Position numbers and translations under genes: made by a program | Assembly: GCA_002339265.1 (NCBI GenBank) | Contig: DDKG01000253.1 | Coordinates: 1-12,006, forward strand | Direction: 5' to 3' | Length of the DNA stretch: 12,006 nucleotides | Origin: Massilia sp. UBA2604 | GTDB lineage: Bacteria; Pseudomonadota; Gammaproteobacteria; Burkholderiales; Burkholderiaceae_D | Notes under the pieces: model-generated | What the model was told of the DNA's origin: nothing | The model's database searches: none | What the model saw: only the letters and a program-made list of their open reading frames with translations | Shown here: positions 5,969 to 12,006 of the stretch, piece by piece | How positions within the stretch are numbered: the first letter of the stretch is position 1 | Layout: the number at the start of each line of letters is the position of its first letter

Positions 5969-6844
5969 ATGCACAAGCAACTCAGGTTCAAGGCGGCGCT
6001 GCTGTCGCTGGCGCTGCTGCTGGTCCTGGTCGGCGTCTGGCACATCGCCACCGCGCCGCGCGCCGCGGCGCCGGCCGCGGCGATGAGCGCCGAGGAAGCC
6101 GAATACGCGGCCCTGATGGGACAGGCGCCGGCGGCCAGCGCGGCGCCCTCGCCAGACGTAGTCAGCGGCTTCCCGACCCCGGCGCAGTTCGCGCAGGTCG
6201 CCATTGGGCATCTGGGCGACCCGTTCTATGACAACGGCCCGAACGACCGCGGCATCGGCATCCAGCTGGCGCACTCGCTGCTACGGGTCGGCCTGGGCTA
6301 CCTGCTGGCGATGCTTGTGGCGATCCCGCTCGGCTTCGTGATCGGCATGTCGCCGCTGCTGTACCGTGCGCTCGATCCGTTCGTCCAGGTGCTCAAGCCG
6401 ATCTCGCCGCTGGCCTGGATGCCGATCGCGCTGTACACGATCAAGGACTCGTCGATCTCGGGCATCTTCGTGATCTTCATCTGCTCGATCTGGCCCATGC
6501 TGATCAATACCGCCTTCGGCGTGGCCGGCGTGCGCAGGGACTGGCTCAACGTCGCGCGCACGCTGGAGGTCTCGCCGCTGCGCAAGGCCTTCCTGGTGAT
6601 CCTGCCGGCGGCGGCGCCGACCATCATCACCGGCATGCGCATCTCGATGGGCATCGCCTGGCTGGTGATCGTCGCCGCCGAAATGCTGATCGGCGGGAAC
6701 GGCATCGGTTACTTCCTGTGGAACGAGTGGAACAACCTGTCGCTGGCGAACGTGATCTTCGCCGTGCTCATGATCGGCGTCGTGGGCATGGCGCTGGATC
6801 TGATGTTTGCCGCCCTGCAAAAGAAGGTGACTTATGTCGAATGA
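5969..6844 (+). CDS. NrtB/CynB-like ABC transporter permease
   Basis: This 291-residue inner-membrane permease has a first membrane segment at about 8-28, then an Ala-rich, probably periplasmic stretch (29-95), then the BPD_transp_1 core with helices at about 100-127, 133-156, 163-185, 222-241 and 258-283. The ATPase-coupling EAA loop lies at about 195-224 (RTLEVSPLRKAFLVILP, then a G near 222). GGAG eight bases upstream of the ATG supports the start. The stop overlaps the ATPase start by 11 bases, so the two are translationally coupled. It would form a dimeric pore for the anion delivered by the upstream binding protein, presumed to be cyanate. Permease family is secure; substrate is by context. 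Confidence 0.92.
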   Translation: MHKQLRFKAALLSLALLLVLVGVWHIATAPRAAAPAAAMSAEEAEYAALMGQAPAASAAPSPDVVSGFPTPAQFAQVAIGHLGDPFYDNGPNDRGIGIQLAHSLLRVGLGYLLAMLVAIPLGFVIGMSPLLYRALDPFVQVLKPISPLAWMPIALYTIKDSSISGIFVIFICSIWPMLINTAFGVAGVRRDWLNVARTLEVSPLRKAFLVILPAAAPTIITGMRISMGIAWLVIVAAEMLIGGNGIGYFLWNEWNNLSLANVIFAVLMIGVVGMALDLMFAALQKKVTYVE

Positions 6845-7658
6845 GCGTTTCGTCCAGGTCGACGGCCTGGCCAAGACCTACCGCGCGGGCCAGCCGCCGG
6901 TGTTCGAGGGAGTGTCGTTCGCGATCGAGCGCGGAGAGTTCATCTGCATCATCGGCCATTCGGGCTGCGGCAAGAGCACCATCCTGAACGTGCTGGCGGG
7001 CCTGGAGCAGGCCAGCGCCGGCACCGTGATCATGGACGGGCGCGAGGTGGCAGGGCCGGGCCTGGACCGCGGCGTGGTGTTCCAGGGCCACGCTCTGCTG
7101 CCCTGGCTGAGCGTGGAAGACAATATCGCCTTCGCCGTGCGCTCGCGCCATCCTTCTTGGCCCCGCGAGCAGGTGCGTGCGCACGGTGCGCGCTTTATCG
7201 AGATGGTCGGCTTGAGCGGCGCGGCGCGCAAGAAGCCGGCCGAGCTCTCCGGCGGCATGAAGCAACGCGTGGGCATCGCGCGCGCCTTCGCGGTCGAACC
7301 CAAGATGCTGCTGCTGGACGAGCCGTTCGGCGCGCTCGACGCGCTCACCCGCGGCACGATCCAGGACGAGCTGCTGGGCATCTGCGCGGCCACGCAGCAG
7401 ACGGTCTTCATGATCACCCACGACGTCGACGAGGCGATCCTGCTGGCCGACCGCATTTTCTTGATGAGCAACGGTCCGCGCGCGCGGATCGCCGAGATCG
7501 TCGTCAACCCGCTGCCGGCCGACCGCAGCCGCGCAACGATCCACCACGAGCCGCAGTTCTACGAGATCCGCAACCACCTGGTCGACTTTCTGGTACGTCG
7601 CTCGAAGGTCGTGCAGCAATCTGCTGCCAAAGCCGGTATCGCCCGGGCCACGGCCTGA
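6834..7658 (+). CDS. NrtD/CynD-like ABC transporter ATP-binding protein
   Basis: This 274-residue ATPase powers the transporter encoded just upstream. All motifs are intact: Walker A GHSGCGKST (41-49), the Q-loop in VFQGHALLPWLSV (82-94), signature LSGGMKQR (about 138-145), Walker B MLLLDEPFGALD (about 158-169) and the switch His in MITHDVDEA (about 193-201). The signature LSGGMKQRVGIARA is typical of the nitrate/sulfonate/taurine group of importers. The ATG lies within the permease gene, with AAGGTGA as its ribosome site. No extra C-terminal regulatory domain is present, unlike NrtC of cyanobacteria. The gap to cynS is 37 bp with no terminator, so all four genes are probably one transcript. 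Confidence 0.94.
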   Translation: MSNERFVQVDGLAKTYRAGQPPVFEGVSFAIERGEFICIIGHSGCGKSTILNVLAGLEQASAGTVIMDGREVAGPGLDRGVVFQGHALLPWLSVEDNIAFAVRSRHPSWPREQVRAHGARFIEMVGLSGAARKKPAELSGGMKQRVGIARAFAVEPKMLLLDEPFGALDALTRGTIQDELLGICAATQQTVFMITHDVDEAILLADRIFLMSNGPRARIAEIVVNPLPADRSRATIHHEPQFYEIRNHLVDFLVRRSKVVQQSAAKAGIARATA

Positions 7659-7695
7659 ACATCCTTTACAACCACCCACCGATTCTGGAGCCAAT

Positions 7696-8145
7696 ATGAT
7701 TTCATGCCGCGAAGACGTCACCAAGATGATCCTGTCCGCCAAGGTCCGCAAGGGCATCAAATGGCGCGACGTGACCGAGGCCACCGGCCTGTCGAAGGAA
7801 TGGACCACGGCCGCCTGCCTGGGCCAGATGACCTTGACAAAGCTGCAGGCCGAGGCGGTCGGCAAGATCTTCGAGCTGTCCGACGAAGCCATCGCCTGGC
7901 TGCAGATCGTGCCCTACAAGGGTTCGCTGCCGACCGCGGTGCCGACCGATCCGCTGATCTACCGCTGGTATGAGCTGGTCAACGTGTACGGCACCACGAT
8001 CAAGGAGCTGATCCACGAAGAATTCGGCGACGGCATCATGAGCGCCATCGATTTTTCGATGGATATCCAGCGCACCGAGGATCCGAAGGGCGACCGCGTC
8101 AACGTGGTCTTGTCGGGTAAATTCTTGCCCTACAAGAGCTATTGA
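7696..8145 (+). CDS. cynS: Cyanase (cyanate hydratase)
   Basis: This 149-residue protein matches cyanase in length (147-156) and along its whole sequence. It converts cyanate and bicarbonate to ammonia and two CO2, removing a toxic anion and giving nitrogen. The N-terminal part is a degenerate helix-turn-helix fold (about 10-75). The C-terminal catalytic domain has PTDPLIYRWYELVNVYGTT and FGDGIMSAIDF. The catalytic triad is Arg90, Glu93 and Ser116, equal to Arg96, Glu99 and Ser122 of E. coli with a constant offset of six. TGGAG six bases before the ATG supports the start. It is last in the transporter cluster. The enzyme is a decamer in the family. No carbonic anhydrase (cynT) or CynR regulator is beside it. 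Confidence 0.98.
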   Translation: MISCREDVTKMILSAKVRKGIKWRDVTEATGLSKEWTTAACLGQMTLTKLQAEAVGKIFELSDEAIAWLQIVPYKGSLPTAVPTDPLIYRWYELVNVYGTTIKELIHEEFGDGIMSAIDFSMDIQRTEDPKGDRVNVVLSGKFLPYKSY

Positions 8146-8160
8146 ATCTCGTCCGATTCA
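8143..8160. terminator. Inverted repeat joining the stop codons of cynS and gntR
   Basis: TGAATC (8143-8148) and GATTCA (8155-8160) pair around six bases. The TGA of cynS is one end and the reverse complement of the gntR TGA is the other. The stem is short, A/T-containing and has no T run, so it is at best a weak bidirectional terminator for the 12-bp convergent gap. Confidence 0.3.
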
Positions 8161-9186
8161 GGCGCTCTCGCGTTCGCGCAAGGTGAAGCCCAGGTCGATG
8201 CGCTTGCGCTCGGGCTCCTGGCCCTTGATCACCTGCAGCAGCAGGCCGGCGGCCTCGAACCCGATCTGGTAGCGCGGCGTGTCGATGGTGGTGAGCGACG
8301 GCATCATCCATCTAGAGGCCGGCAAATCGTTGAAGCCGCAGACCGCGATCTCCTGCGGGATGCGGATGCCATGGCGCTGGCAGTGATAGACGGCGCCGTG
8401 GGCCAGGTCGTCGTTGCAGCAGAAGACGGCGTCGCAGTCGGGCATATTGGCCATCATCTGTCCCATCAATTCGGCGCCGAGCGCGATCGTGGAACGTTCC
8501 GGCACCATCAGCTCGAGCCGCGGGTCGGCCAGGCCCGCCTCGACCATCGCGGCGCGGTAGCCGTCGGCGCGGCGCAGGGTGCGCTCGTCCAGCTGGGCGC
8601 CGATGAAACCGATGCGCCGATAACCCTTTCGGAGCAGGTGGCGCGTCATCTCCATGCCGGCCTCGAACTGCGAGAAGCCGACCGACAGGGCGTCGGCATC
8701 GTCGGACAGATCCATCATCGACACCGACGGCACCTGCGACGCTTCCAGCATCTTCGCCACAGCCGGGCTGTGGGCCTGGCTCGAGAACAGGATGCCGTCC
8801 GGGCTCGATTGCAGGTAGGTGCGCAGCAGCTTTTCTTCCTCGGCCTGCGAATAATAGGTATTGCCGATCAGGAGCTGATACTGGCCCGGCGCGACGGCGT
8901 CGTGGATGCCCTCCAGGACCGCAGTGAACACGGCATTCGAAAACGACGGTACCAGCACCACGATCACGTGCGATTGCGACGAGGCCAGCGCGCGCGCGGC
9001 GCGGTTGGGCACGTAGCCGAGTTCCGCGACCGCGTGCTCCACCTTGACCCGGGTGGCTTCGGAGACCATCTGCGGCTGGCTGAGCGCGCGCGAGGCCGTC
9101 ATGATCGACACGCCCGCCATGCCCGCCACCTGCTCGAGCGTGGCCCGTCCCGTTCCCCTGCCCCTGCTGCGGCTCGTTTTATCCAT
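8158..9186 (-). CDS. gntR: LacI-family gluconate repressor
   Basis: This 342-residue LacI/GalR protein has a helix-turn-helix at 15-36 (ATLEQVAGMAGVSIMTASRALS when joined), hinge helix NRAARALAS (61-69) and a ribose-binding-protein-like effector domain. It resembles E. coli GntR at diagnostic places: FTAVLEGI, VGFSQFEAGMEMT, IGAQLDERT, CNDDLAHGA and a C-terminal DLGFTL. Gluconate should release it from DNA. The IMT at the start of the recognition helix resembles KMT of E. coli GntR, and a site with the same ATGTTA/TAACAT arms lies before gntK. The start at ATG 9186 is chosen for AGGA five bases upstream; ATG at 9192 is possible but too close to its AGG. Not to be confused with the unrelated GntR/FadR superfamily. 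Confidence 0.88.
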   Translation of the reverse strand: MDKTSRSRGRGTGRATLEQVAGMAGVSIMTASRALSQPQMVSEATRVKVEHAVAELGYVPNRAARALASSQSHVIVVLVPSFSNAVFTAVLEGIHDAVAPGQYQLLIGNTYYSQAEEEKLLRTYLQSSPDGILFSSQAHSPAVAKMLEASQVPSVSMMDLSDDADALSVGFSQFEAGMEMTRHLLRKGYRRIGFIGAQLDERTLRRADGYRAAMVEAGLADPRLELMVPERSTIALGAELMGQMMANMPDCDAVFCCNDDLAHGAVYHCQRHGIRIPQEIAVCGFNDLPASRWMMPSLTTIDTPRYQIGFEAAGLLLQVIKGQEPERKRIDLGFTLRERESA

Positions 9187-9195
9187 GGTCATCCT
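9187..9195 (-). promoter_or_regulatory. Ribosome binding site deciding the gntR start
   Basis: On the minus strand AGGA (9195-9192) is followed by TGACC and then ATG at 9186. The alternative ATG at 9192 would leave AGG touching the start codon, so the downstream ATG is preferred. Confidence 0.55.
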
Positions 9196-9222
9196 GTGGT
9201 GGCGTTCTTCATCGCTGGTTCC

Positions 9223-9231
9223 ATTCTATCA
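9223..9231 (-). promoter_or_regulatory. Candidate extended -10 promoter of gntR
   Basis: The minus strand reads TGATAGAAT: a TG-n extension followed by TAGAAT, one base from TATAAT. No good -35 hexamer lies 17 bases upstream, as often for extended -10 promoters. The predicted start near 9216 gives a leader of about 30 nt. No GntR-type palindrome is seen here, so autoregulation is not evident. Confidence 0.4.
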
Positions 9232-9260
9232 ACAACGGCCGTGCCTTTTAGGCTGCGTTA

Positions 9261-9279
9261 GCCGGTACCAGAAACCGGC
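9261..9279. repeat. Inverted repeat in the gntR/aer intergenic region
   Basis: GCCGGT (9261-9266) and ACCGGC (9274-9279) are perfect 6-bp arms separated by seven bases, placed about 30 bp upstream of the gntR -10 box and between two divergent genes. It may be a regulator site. The arms do not match the gntK operator or the GH16 palindrome. Confidence 0.35.
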
Positions 9280-9369
9280 CCGAAAGTTAGTTATTGATTT
9301 TACTGGATTTTACGTTGTATTTTTGCTGAATCGTCGGCTTGGACCGCAGACGACCTCATCAGCTGTCGC

Positions 9370-9375
9370 TATACT
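9370..9375 (+). promoter_or_regulatory. Weak candidate -10 box of the aer-like gene
   Basis: TATACT is one base from TATAAT and would give a start near 9382, about 30 nt before the ATG. The hexamer 17 bases upstream (CAGACG) is a poor -35. I did not find a clear sigma28 flagellar promoter in this region, although chemoreceptor genes often have one. Confidence 0.3.
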
Positions 9376-9411
9376 TTTCGCTGCCCTGCCCACCGTTCGA
9401 GAAGGAACCCC

Positions 9412-11034
9412 ATGCGTCTTAACACCCCGATCACCAATAACGAATACCAGCTCGCCGAGGGCAAGACCATCGTCTCGACCACCGACTTGCAGGGCAATAT
9501 CAGGTACGCGAACCCGTATTTCGTGCAGGTCAGCGGCTTCACCGAAGATGAACTGATCGGCGCGCCGCAGAACATCCTGCGCCATCCGGACATGCCGGTG
9601 GAGGCCTTCGCCGACATGTGGCAGGCGATCCGCGCCGGACGGCCGTGGAGCGGCATGGTCAAGAACCGCTGCAAGAACGGCGATTATTACTGGGTGTATG
9701 CGAACGTGACGCCGGTGCTCGAGAACGGCCAGGCGGTCGGCTACATGTCGGTGCGCACCAAGCCGACCCGCGAGCAGGTGCGCGAGGCGGCGGGGCTGTA
9801 CGCCGAATTCAAGGCCGGCAACCCGCGCGGCCTGCTGCTGCGCAACGGCCGCGTCGAACACGGCGGCCTGCGCGGTCGCCTGGCGGCGCTGGGACGCCTG
9901 CCGCTACGCACCCAGGTCAACGGCGGCATGGGCCTGTTGACGCTCCTGCTGGCCGCGATCACGGTCGAATGCTGGCGCGACGGCCTGCCGGCATGGACCT
10001 TGTTGTCGCTGGCGGCTTCGCTGGCAATGGTGCTGGGCCTGTGGGCCAGCCTGCGCCGCAACGTGCTGGCGCCGCTGGCCGAGGCATCGGGCTTCGCGCG
10101 CCGCCTGGCCGGCGGCGACCTTACCAGCCGCCTGGCGCCGCGCCGCGACGACGAGATGGGCCAACTGGTGGAGGCCCTGCGCCAGTCGGCCGTGAACCTG
10201 TTCAGCGTGATCGGCGACGTGCGCGCCAACTTCGACGAGATCCGCCACGCCACCGGCGAAATCGCGACCGGCAACCTGGACCTGTCGAGCCGAACCGAGA
10301 CGCAATCGTCGAGCCTGCAAGAGACGGCGGCCAGCATGGAGCAGCTGACCCACAACGTGGCGCAGAGCGCCGACAGCGTGAACGCCGCCAGCGACCTGGC
10401 GCGGCGCGCCGCGACGACCGCCAGCAACGGCCAGCGCACCGTCATCGAGGTGGTGAACACGATGGAGGAGATCAGCGCCTCGTCGCACAAGGTGCTCGAC
10501 ATCGTCGGCATGATCGACGGCATCGCCTTCCAGACCAATATCCTGGCCCTCAACGCCGCGGTGGAAGCGGCGCGCGCCGGCGAACAGGGCCGCGGCTTCG
10601 CGGTGGTGGCGGGCGAAGTGCGCACCCTGGCCCAGCGCAGCGCGGTAGCGGCCAAGGAAATCAAGACGCTGATCGACGCCTCGATCGCCACCGTCGACAA
10701 CGGCAACCGCCTGAGCGTGGCGGCCGGCGCGGCGATCCAGGAAGTGGTGGGCGCGGTCGACCAGGTCACGCGCGTGATGGACGAGATCGCGAGCGCCACG
10801 CGCGAGCAGTCGGGCGGCATCGGCCAGGTGAACCAGGCGGTGACGCAGCTCGATGCGATCACACAGCAGAACGCGGCGCTGGTGGAAGAAGCGGCCGCCG
10901 CGACGGCGACGCTGGCGCGCCAGACCGACGAGGTGTCGCAGGCCTTGCAGGTGTTTCAGTTGCAGGCGGGCGCACCGGCGCGGGCCGCGCGTGCAGCCAC
11001 CGGCAAACGCGCCATCAAACTGGCAGCGGCTTAA
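9412..11034 (+). CDS. aer: Aer-like aerotaxis receptor (PAS-HAMP-MCP)
   Basis: This 540-residue energy-taxis receptor starts at an ATG with AAGGA five bases upstream. The cytoplasmic PAS domain (about 12-118) aligns with E. coli Aer without gaps in the key part: RHPDMP (57-62) and ADMW, with Trp70 at the same number. From memory, Arg57, His58, Asp60 and Trp70 bear on FAD binding, so the ligand here is probably FAD and the signal redox or oxygen state. A membrane hairpin at about 171-212 follows, with almost no periplasmic part, then HAMP (about 213-265) and the methyl-accepting signalling coiled coil. Its conserved hairpin tip lies near 366-409 ([20 protein letters not shown]). The C-terminus is Ala/Arg-rich and lacks an NWETF-type CheR/CheB pentapeptide, as in E. 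coli Aer. No chemotaxis genes adjoin it. Confidence 0.9.
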   Translation: MRLNTPITNNEYQLAEGKTIVSTTDLQGNIRYANPYFVQVSGFTEDELIGAPQNILRHPDMPVEAFADMWQAIRAGRPWSGMVKNRCKNGDYYWVYANVTPVLENGQAVGYMSVRTKPTREQVREAAGLYAEFKAGNPRGLLLRNGRVEHGGLRGRLAALGRLPLRTQVNGGMGLLTLLLAAITVECWRDGLPAWTLLSLAASLAMVLGLWASLRRNVLAPLAEASGFARRLAGGDLTSRLAPRRDDEMGQLVEALRQSAVNLFSVIGDVRANFDEIRHATGEIATGNLDLSSRTETQSSSLQETAASMEQLTHNVAQSADSVNAASDLARRAATTASNGQRTVIEVVNTMEEISASSHKVLDIVGMIDGIAFQTNILALNAAVEAARAGEQGRGFAVVAGEVRTLAQRSAVAAKEIKTLIDASIATVDNGNRLSVAAGAAIQEVVGAVDQVTRVMDEIASATREQSGGIGQVNQAVTQLDAITQQNAALVEEAAAATATLARQTDEVSQALQVFQLQAGAPARAARAATGKRAIKLAAA

Positions 11035-12005
11035 CAAAAATCCCTGCTGCGGGCATCCAGCCCGCCCAGCAGGTGCGACAAGTCCACCAGCCGCTTGGCC
11101 ACCAGGTGGCGCACTTCTCCCTGGCGCTGCCAGATGCCGTACACCCCGAGCAGCGGCGCATTGAGCACCTCGCGCCGCTGCCGCTCGACCAGGGTCGGCC
11201 ACACGATCACATTGACGTTGCCGGTCTCGTCTTCCAGGGTCATGAACAGCACGCCCTTGGCCGTGCCGGGACGCTGGCGCACCGTGACCAGGCCGCAGGC
11301 GCGCGCCAGCTGGCCGTCCTGGAAATGCATCAGATCCGACGCCGGCATGAAGCGCTGCTTGAGCAGGCGCGCGCGCAGCAGCGCCAGCGGATGGCGGCCA
11401 AGCGTCAATCCTTGCGCACGGTAGTCGCCGACGATCTCTTCTCCTTCGCTCGGCGCCTGCAATGCGGGCGTCTCTTCGCGCGGCACGGTCGGGCGCAATA
11501 AGTCCTTGTCGGGCGCCGCGCCCGAGGCCTGCCACAAGGCTTCGCGCCGGTGCCCGGCCAGCGAACGCAGGGCGTTGGAGGCGGCCAGCACCTGCAGGTC
11601 GCCCCGGTCGAGGTGCGCGCGCCGCGCCAGGTCGGCCACGCTGTCGAACGGCCGCACGGCGCGCGCCTGCTCGATGCGCTCGGCCGCTTCCTGGCTCATG
11701 CCACGCTGCAGCGAGAAGCCCAGCCGCACCGCCGGCTGGCGCGAGCGATCAAACGGGTCATATTCTTCCAGCGCCGAATCCCAGCCGCTGACGGCGACGT
11801 CGACCGGCCGCACCTCGATGCCGTGGCGGCGTGCGTCCTGCACCAGTTGCGAGGGACTATAAAAACCCATCGGCTGGCTGTTGAGCAGCGCGCAGAGAAA
11901 CGCGGCCGGCTCGTGGCACTTGAGCCAGGAGCTCGCATACGCCAGCAGCGCAAAGCTGGCCGCGTGCGATTCGGGGAAGCCGTATTCGCCGAAGCCCTGG
12001 ATCTG
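11031..12005 (-). CDS. dnaE2: Error-prone DNA polymerase DnaE2/ImuC, C-terminal part (5' truncated)
   Basis: The frame is open to the right edge, so this is the last 324 residues of a protein usually just over 1000 long. [20 protein letters not shown] (residues 4-23), then [12 protein letters not shown] and [14 protein letters not shown], is highly typical of DnaE2 rather than of the replicative DnaE1. A helix-hairpin-helix region follows (about 103-150), then an OB fold (about 233-310, [20 protein letters not shown] and [15 protein letters not shown]) and the characteristic end LDARSRDFC. The enzyme performs translesion synthesis with ImuB in the SOS response. The polymerase active site is outside the window. 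The imuA and imuB genes usually lie upstream, also outside. Its stop codon overlaps that of the aer-like gene. The usual last residue is often His rather than Cys. Confidence 0.95.
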   Translation of the reverse strand, partial: QIQGFGEYGFPESHAASFALLAYASSWLKCHEPAAFLCALLNSQPMGFYSPSQLVQDARRHGIEVRPVDVAVSGWDSALEEYDPFDRSRQPAVRLGFSLQRGMSQEAAERIEQARAVRPFDSVADLARRAHLDRGDLQVLAASNALRSLAGHRREALWQASGAAPDKDLLRPTVPREETPALQAPSEGEEIVGDYRAQGLTLGRHPLALLRARLLKQRFMPASDLMHFQDGQLARACGLVTVRQRPGTAKGVLFMTLEDETGNVNVIVWPTLVERQRREVLNAPLLGVYGIWQRQGEVRHLVAKRLVDLSHLLGGLDARSRDFC

Positions 12006-12006
12006 G

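Noticed and set aside
4560..7658. Reading the transporter as a nitrate importer
   Set aside because: The protein family covers nitrate, bicarbonate and cyanate. The cynS gene 37 bp downstream in the same transcript, and the absence of nitrate reductase genes, favour cyanate, though this is not proof.
6768..7892. A 374-codon minus-strand frame across the ATPase and cynS genes
   Set aside because: It is antisense to two genes with complete family motifs and has no recognisable domain.
8158..9186. Assigning this regulator to the GH16 palindromes
   Set aside because: Its closest match is E. coli GntR, whose operator arms equal the gntK site rather than TGGAAA-N2-TTTCCA.
9618..11501. A 627-codon plus-strand open frame, and a 543-codon minus-strand frame at 9904-11535
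   Set aside because: Both are Arg/Gly/Ala-rich shadow frames of the aer-like gene and dnaE2, caused by high G+C. They show no family motifs.
1..12006. Mobile elements, CRISPR arrays, tRNA or rRNA genes, riboswitches
   Set aside because: No transposase or integrase, no regularly spaced direct repeats, no cloverleaf-like sequence and no known riboswitch core were seen by eye. Covariance-model searches could still find a small RNA.

Overview
This is a G+C-rich window with dense, short-spaced genes and third-position G/C bias. The gene content (an Aer-type sensor, the SOS polymerase DnaE2/ImuC, a cyanase cluster, and secreted beta-glucan degradation) suggests a soil or plant-associated betaproteobacterium in the Burkholderiales, most like Oxalobacteraceae such as Massilia or Duganella. 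That assignment is inference from protein flavour. No rRNA, tRNA, CRISPR array, transposase or phage gene was seen.

Layout: (1) 2-1689, plus strand: the 3' part of a GH94 disaccharide phosphorylase, probably a cellobionic acid phosphorylase, coupled by ATGA to a GNAT acetyltransferase. (2) 1734-3515, minus strand: a secreted GH16 endo-beta-1,3-glucanase with a CBM56-like C-terminal domain. It is preceded by a good sigma70 promoter and a LacI-type palindrome, and a second identical 14-bp palindrome lies inside the gene. (3) 3760-4284, minus strand: gluconokinase gntK, with its own sigma70 promoter and a GntR-type operator (ATGTTA-N4-TAACAT). (4) 4348-8145, plus strand: a cyanate cluster made of a Tat-exported binding protein, a permease, an ATPase and cyanase. 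It is led by a near-consensus sigma54 promoter and a candidate NtrC site. (5) 8158-9186, minus strand: a LacI-family GntR gluconate repressor. (6) 9412-11034, plus strand: an Aer-like PAS/MCP receptor. (7) 11031-12005, minus strand: the C-terminal third of DnaE2, whose stop codon overlaps that of the Aer gene.

How it fits together: the GH94 enzyme (if a cellobionate phosphorylase) would yield glucose 1-phosphate and gluconate. GntK would turn gluconate into 6-phosphogluconate, and GntR would repress gntK through the operator beside its start. The GH16 enzyme feeds beta-1,3-glucan sugars under a different LacI-type site. The nitrogen-controlled cyanate cluster sits between gntK and its regulator, so carbon and nitrogen control signals share one 275-bp intergenic region. 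Each gene belongs to a known family. The less ordinary content is in the control DNA and the arrangement; I do not see a wholly undescribed system.
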